Below, piece after piece: positions 42,441 through 45,020 of a stretch of DNA of 45,020 bases (positions within the stretch are counted from its first letter, which is position 1; each line of letters opens with the position of its first letter). This stretch comes from Pseudomonadota bacterium (GTDB lineage Bacteria > Pseudomonadota > Alphaproteobacteria > UBA8366 > GCA-2717185). The stretch lies in contig JAQCHR010000001.1 in assembly GCA_027619655.1 (NCBI GenBank), positions 1-45,020 of the forward strand. The letters are read 5' to 3'. The notes under the pieces were generated by a model, which was not told where the DNA came from, did no database searches, and worked only from the letters and a program-made list of their open reading frames with translations. Made by a program: the position numbers and the translations under genes.

Positions 42441-43532
42441 TCAATGCAGGGCGGTTCGCGTCTTCTGACGGGTCGCCGTGCCGGATTTCAGCAGCTCGGC
42501 GTCCAGCTGGACTTCCTTCATGACCGCGCCCTTCGACCCGATCCGGGGAATGACGTCGCCGTCGACAAGAATATCCAGCCCGCCGGCATTTCCGGTGCGC
42601 ATGACAAGGCCCGGGTCATTGGGAACGCGGTAGCTGTCGCCGGTGCGCAACAGGCGGGTCAGCAGCAGGTTTCCATTGCTGTCCCGAACCTGTACCCAGA
42701 CTTCCGCCGCCGCACGCAGCACGACGCGCGCGTCCGTATTTTCCTCGCCGTATTCGCGCGGCGTGGTGGTATCGATGGGCGGCGGCGCGGGCGGCGCCGG
42801 CAGCGCCGTCAGGTCGATCCTGGCGGGCGCCGGTTTCGGCGCGTCCTCGGCCAGAGCGACAACCGGCGGTGAAGCGTCCGACGACACCACGGGCGGCGCA
42901 ACATCGCCGCTTTCCGCTGGATTCGGCGCCGATGCCGCCGCGGGTTTGGCTGCATCCGGCGTTGCAACGGAAACCGCCTCCTGGCGATCGCTGGCCGGCG
43001 GCTCGGCCGGGGCCGGTGCGGCGCTCTCCGGCGCCGCGGGTTCGGATTTGCCGATCAGCGCCAGAAAGCGTTCCGGCAAGGCCGGCACGAGTTCCGCAAT
43101 CGGACGATCCTTCGATGACAGGAAAACCCATCCGCCATAGACAAGCGCCGCAACAACGATCGACACGAGCAATATGGCGCCGCTCGGCACCTTGCCTTCG
43201 GATTGCGGCGACGGGAAAACGAGACGCGCCTCTTTTGCGAGCTCCGCCGTTTCCTCCTTGAAGCGATCGACGATTGCCGGTCCGTCGAGCTTCAGCAGGT
43301 CGGCATAGGCGCGCACGAATCCAACCGCGTATGTCGCGCCAGGCAGGTCGTCGAGCCTGTCTTCCTCAATCGCGGCAAGATAAACATAGCGGATCCGCAA
43401 GCGGTCGGCGACGTCCCGCAGGTCGTAACCGAATGCTTCGCGCTTCTGGCGCAAAAACTGGCCTGCCGTCTCCCGAACCGGGGATTCGGCGGCTTCATCA
43501 ATCTGCCTGGTCTCTTGCCGTCGTTTCAACAT
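42441..43532 (-). CDS. rodZ: RodZ-like helix-turn-helix membrane protein
   Basis: RodZ links MreB filaments to the wall-synthesis machinery. The 363 residues show an N-terminal cytoplasmic Xre-type HTH (about 23-90, GQFLRQKREAFGYDLRDVAD), one membrane helix (about 118-138, GAILLVSIVVAALVYGGWVFL without its first residue), a long Pro/Ala-rich periplasmic linker, and a C-terminal DUF4115 domain (VWVQVRDSNGNLLLTRLL). Its place before hisS is the usual one, apart from the missing ispG. Confidence 0.85.
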   Translation of the reverse strand: MLKRRQETRQIDEAAESPVRETAGQFLRQKREAFGYDLRDVADRLRIRYVYLAAIEEDRLDDLPGATYAVGFVRAYADLLKLDGPAIVDRFKEETAELAKEARLVFPSPQSEGKVPSGAILLVSIVVAALVYGGWVFLSSKDRPIAELVPALPERFLALIGKSEPAAPESAAPAPAEPPASDRQEAVSVATPDAAKPAAASAPNPAESGDVAPPVVSSDASPPVVALAEDAPKPAPARIDLTALPAPPAPPPIDTTTPREYGEENTDARVVLRAAAEVWVQVRDSNGNLLLTRLLRTGDSYRVPNDPGLVMRTGNAGGLDILVDGDVIPRIGSKGAVMKEVQLDAELLKSGTATRQKTRTALH

Positions 43533-43655
43533 CGCACGCCAATCAAATCAGACGATGGAACCTGCGCGTCCCCATCCTGTGTTATCCGCAGTACAAATCG
43601 GGAACAATATCGAAATCATTGTGGAATACTATAATTGCGATATTTCAGCGCGTTA

Positions 43656-43684
43656 ACAATATTCAAACGGCTCTGTACTGGCAA
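43656..43684 (-). promoter_or_regulatory. Candidate promoter for the rodZ-like gene
   Basis: On the minus strand TTGCCA (five of six consensus bases) and TATTGT (four of six) are separated by 17 bp. The surrounding 200 bp (43533-43734) are clearly more A+T-rich than the flanks, as expected of a promoter region. Confidence 0.3.
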
Positions 43685-43734
43685 TACCAATATATTCTCT
43701 ATAAATCCGAAAAATTACACTTGCCTTAACATAA

Positions 43735-44955
43735 TCAGTCCGCGTCGAGACCATACGCCGTGTGTAAAGACCGCAAGGCAAGCTCCGTGTATTCCTCGGC
43801 GACAAGGACGCTTATCTTGATTTCCGAGGTTGAGATGACTTGTATATTGATGCCCTTTTCAGACAGCGCTTGGAACATGGTCTTGGCCACGCCCGCATGC
43901 GAGCGCATGCCGACGCCGATGACGGAAACCTTGACGACATTCGGATCGACCTTGAGCGCGCCGTAATTGATCGCCGGCCGGATGCGTTCCAGAATCGACA
44001 CCGCGCGCTGGTAATCCGCCTTGCCAACGGTGAATGTCATGTCGGTGTGGGTACCATCCGCCGATACGTTCTGGACGATCATGTCGACATTGACGCTGGC
44101 ATCGGATAGCGGACCGAAGATTGCGGCGGCGATCCCCGGCTGATCCTCGACTCCGACCAGGGTGAGCTTCGCTTCATCACGGCTATAGGCAATACCGCTT
44201 ACGACCTGCTGTTCCACGATTTCATCCTCGTCTACGACAAGCGTGCCCGGCAGATCCTCGAATGTCGATAAAACCTGCAGACGCACCCTCTGGTTCATTG
44301 CCAGCTCGACGGCGCGGGTTTGCAGCACCTTGGCACCCTGCGACGCCATTTCGAGCATTTCCTCATAGGTAATCCGGTCGATTTTCCGGGCCCGGGAGAC
44401 GATCCGCGGATCCGTTGTGTAAACACCATCGACATCGGTGTAGATGTCGCATCGCTCGGCATTCAGCGCGGCCGCCAGCGCGACAGCCGTCGTATCCGAC
44501 CCGCCGCGACCCAGTGTGGTAATCCGTCCGCCCGGCGAAATTCCCTGGAATCCGGCCACCACGGCGACCTGCCCCGAAGCGAACCGGCTGACGATGCCCT
44601 CGACATCGACGCCCGTGATCCGCGCCTTGCCATGCACATCGTCCGTGTGGATCGGCACCTGCCACCCCAGCCAGGACCGCGCCTGGATGCCGAGGTTCTG
44701 CAAGGCCAGCGCCATCAGGCCACAGGTCACCTGCTCGCCGGTCGCGACGACGGTATCGTATTCCCGCGTATCATGCAGCGGGCTGATCGCGTTCACCTTG
44801 GCGACGAGGTCATTCGTGATGCCGGACATGGCCGACAGCACGACGGCAACTTCATTGCCGCGGTCGTACTCCCGCTTTACGAGGTTGGCGACATGCCGGA
44901 TGCGATCGAGATCGCCCACTGACGTGCCACCGAATTTCTGTACAATGCGTGCCAT
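43735..44955 (-). CDS. lysC: Aspartate kinase
   Basis: This enzyme phosphorylates aspartate, the first step towards lysine, threonine and methionine. The 406 residues start MARIVQKFGGTSVGD, with the kinase site KFGGTSV, then VVLSAMSGITNDLV and GRGGSDTTAVALAAALNAE. Two ACT domains follow (about 265-400) for amino-acid feedback, with VEDQPGIAAAIFGPLSD and VGMRSHAGVAKTMFQALSEK. I chose 44955 since the motif KFGGTSV starts within ten residues of the N-terminus in the family. Aspartate kinases of this length are often also made as a shorter internal product, but I see no proof here. Confidence 0.97.
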   Translation of the reverse strand: MARIVQKFGGTSVGDLDRIRHVANLVKREYDRGNEVAVVLSAMSGITNDLVAKVNAISPLHDTREYDTVVATGEQVTCGLMALALQNLGIQARSWLGWQVPIHTDDVHGKARITGVDVEGIVSRFASGQVAVVAGFQGISPGGRITTLGRGGSDTTAVALAAALNAERCDIYTDVDGVYTTDPRIVSRARKIDRITYEEMLEMASQGAKVLQTRAVELAMNQRVRLQVLSTFEDLPGTLVVDEDEIVEQQVVSGIAYSRDEAKLTLVGVEDQPGIAAAIFGPLSDASVNVDMIVQNVSADGTHTDMTFTVGKADYQRAVSILERIRPAINYGALKVDPNVVKVSVIGVGMRSHAGVAKTMFQALSEKGINIQVISTSEIKISVLVAEEYTELALRSLHTAYGLDAD

Positions 44956-44997
44956 GAAACCTGAATTCGTTCGATTGACCGGCGCCCAAAAAAAGCG

Positions 44998-45011
44998 GCG
45001 TATGCATACGC
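44998..45011. promoter_or_regulatory. 14-bp palindrome upstream of lysC
   Basis: GCGTATGCATACGC is perfectly palindromic and lies 42 bp before the lysC start, a suitable position for an operator. The window ends 9 bp later, so nothing can be said about a matching promoter. Confidence 0.35.
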
Positions 45012-45020
45012 GCATGATGG

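Overview
This window looks like a chromosomal core region of a G+C-rich alphaproteobacterium, most like the Rhodospirillales group. The main pointers are two proteins I know mostly from alphaproteobacteria (a TIGR02302/DUF4175-type membrane protein and a DUF4167 protein). Supporting pointers are the HIG1 protein, cobalamin adenosyltransferase and etfBA neighbourhood, the APH-type homoserine kinase next to rnhA, and the ctaC-ctaD-ctaB-ctaG-ctaE-SURF1 oxidase cluster. I saw no phage, integrase, transposase, CRISPR array, rRNA or tRNA. Almost everything is housekeeping, so I do not claim a new multi-gene system. The least ordinary signals are a small palindromic repeat family, a hemA-prfA-prmC block, and a stop codon inside an RraA-family gene.

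Layout. 1-6.1 kb: the 3' end of a DUF3426 protein converges on the leftward run argH, lptM, lysA, TIGR02302. 6.1-7.8 kb: a rightward TlpA-like thioredoxin and an unknown membrane protein. 7.8-12.2 kb: a leftward set running HIG1 protein, cobalamin adenosyltransferase, methyltransferase-like protein, etfB, etfA, 3-hydroxybutyryl-CoA dehydrogenase. 12.2-15.3 kb: an RraA-family gene with an in-frame amber codon, a small orphan ORF, a DUF4167 protein and recX. 15.3-21.3 kb: MmgE/PrpD protein, methyltransferase, a ferredoxin-GNAT fusion, recQ, a lipoprotein and a dual CDGSH protein. 21.5-27.1 kb: thrB-rnhA, peroxiredoxin, a DsbD/ScsB-type reductase, yqgE and a GNAT acetyltransferase. 27.1-37.6 kb: a long leftward run with the complete aa3-type cytochrome oxidase set (ctaC, ctaD, ctaB, a small CoxF-like protein, ctaG, ctaE, DUF983, SURF1), followed by an M32 carboxypeptidase, thrC, an M16 peptidase and the GNAT gene. 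37.9-45 kb: leftward lysC, rodZ-like, hisS, hemA (glutamyl-tRNA reductase), prfA, prmC.

How the genes work together. The oxidase cluster carries the structural subunits together with heme A synthesis (CtaB), copper insertion (CtaG) and assembly (SURF1) functions. EtfAB and the hydroxybutyryl-CoA dehydrogenase belong to acyl-CoA or butyrate metabolism. lysC, lysA, thrB and thrC are steps of the aspartate amino-acid family. prfA and prmC form a release factor and its methylase, placed directly after the first enzyme of C5 tetrapyrrole synthesis.

Non-coding structure. Two 64-bp palindromic elements (611-674 and 8689-8752) share arm sequence and an asymmetric TGA bulge but have unrelated inner hairpins. 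A 27-bp reduced version lies at 8766-8792. Several gene ends place their stop codons inside hairpin stems or loops.
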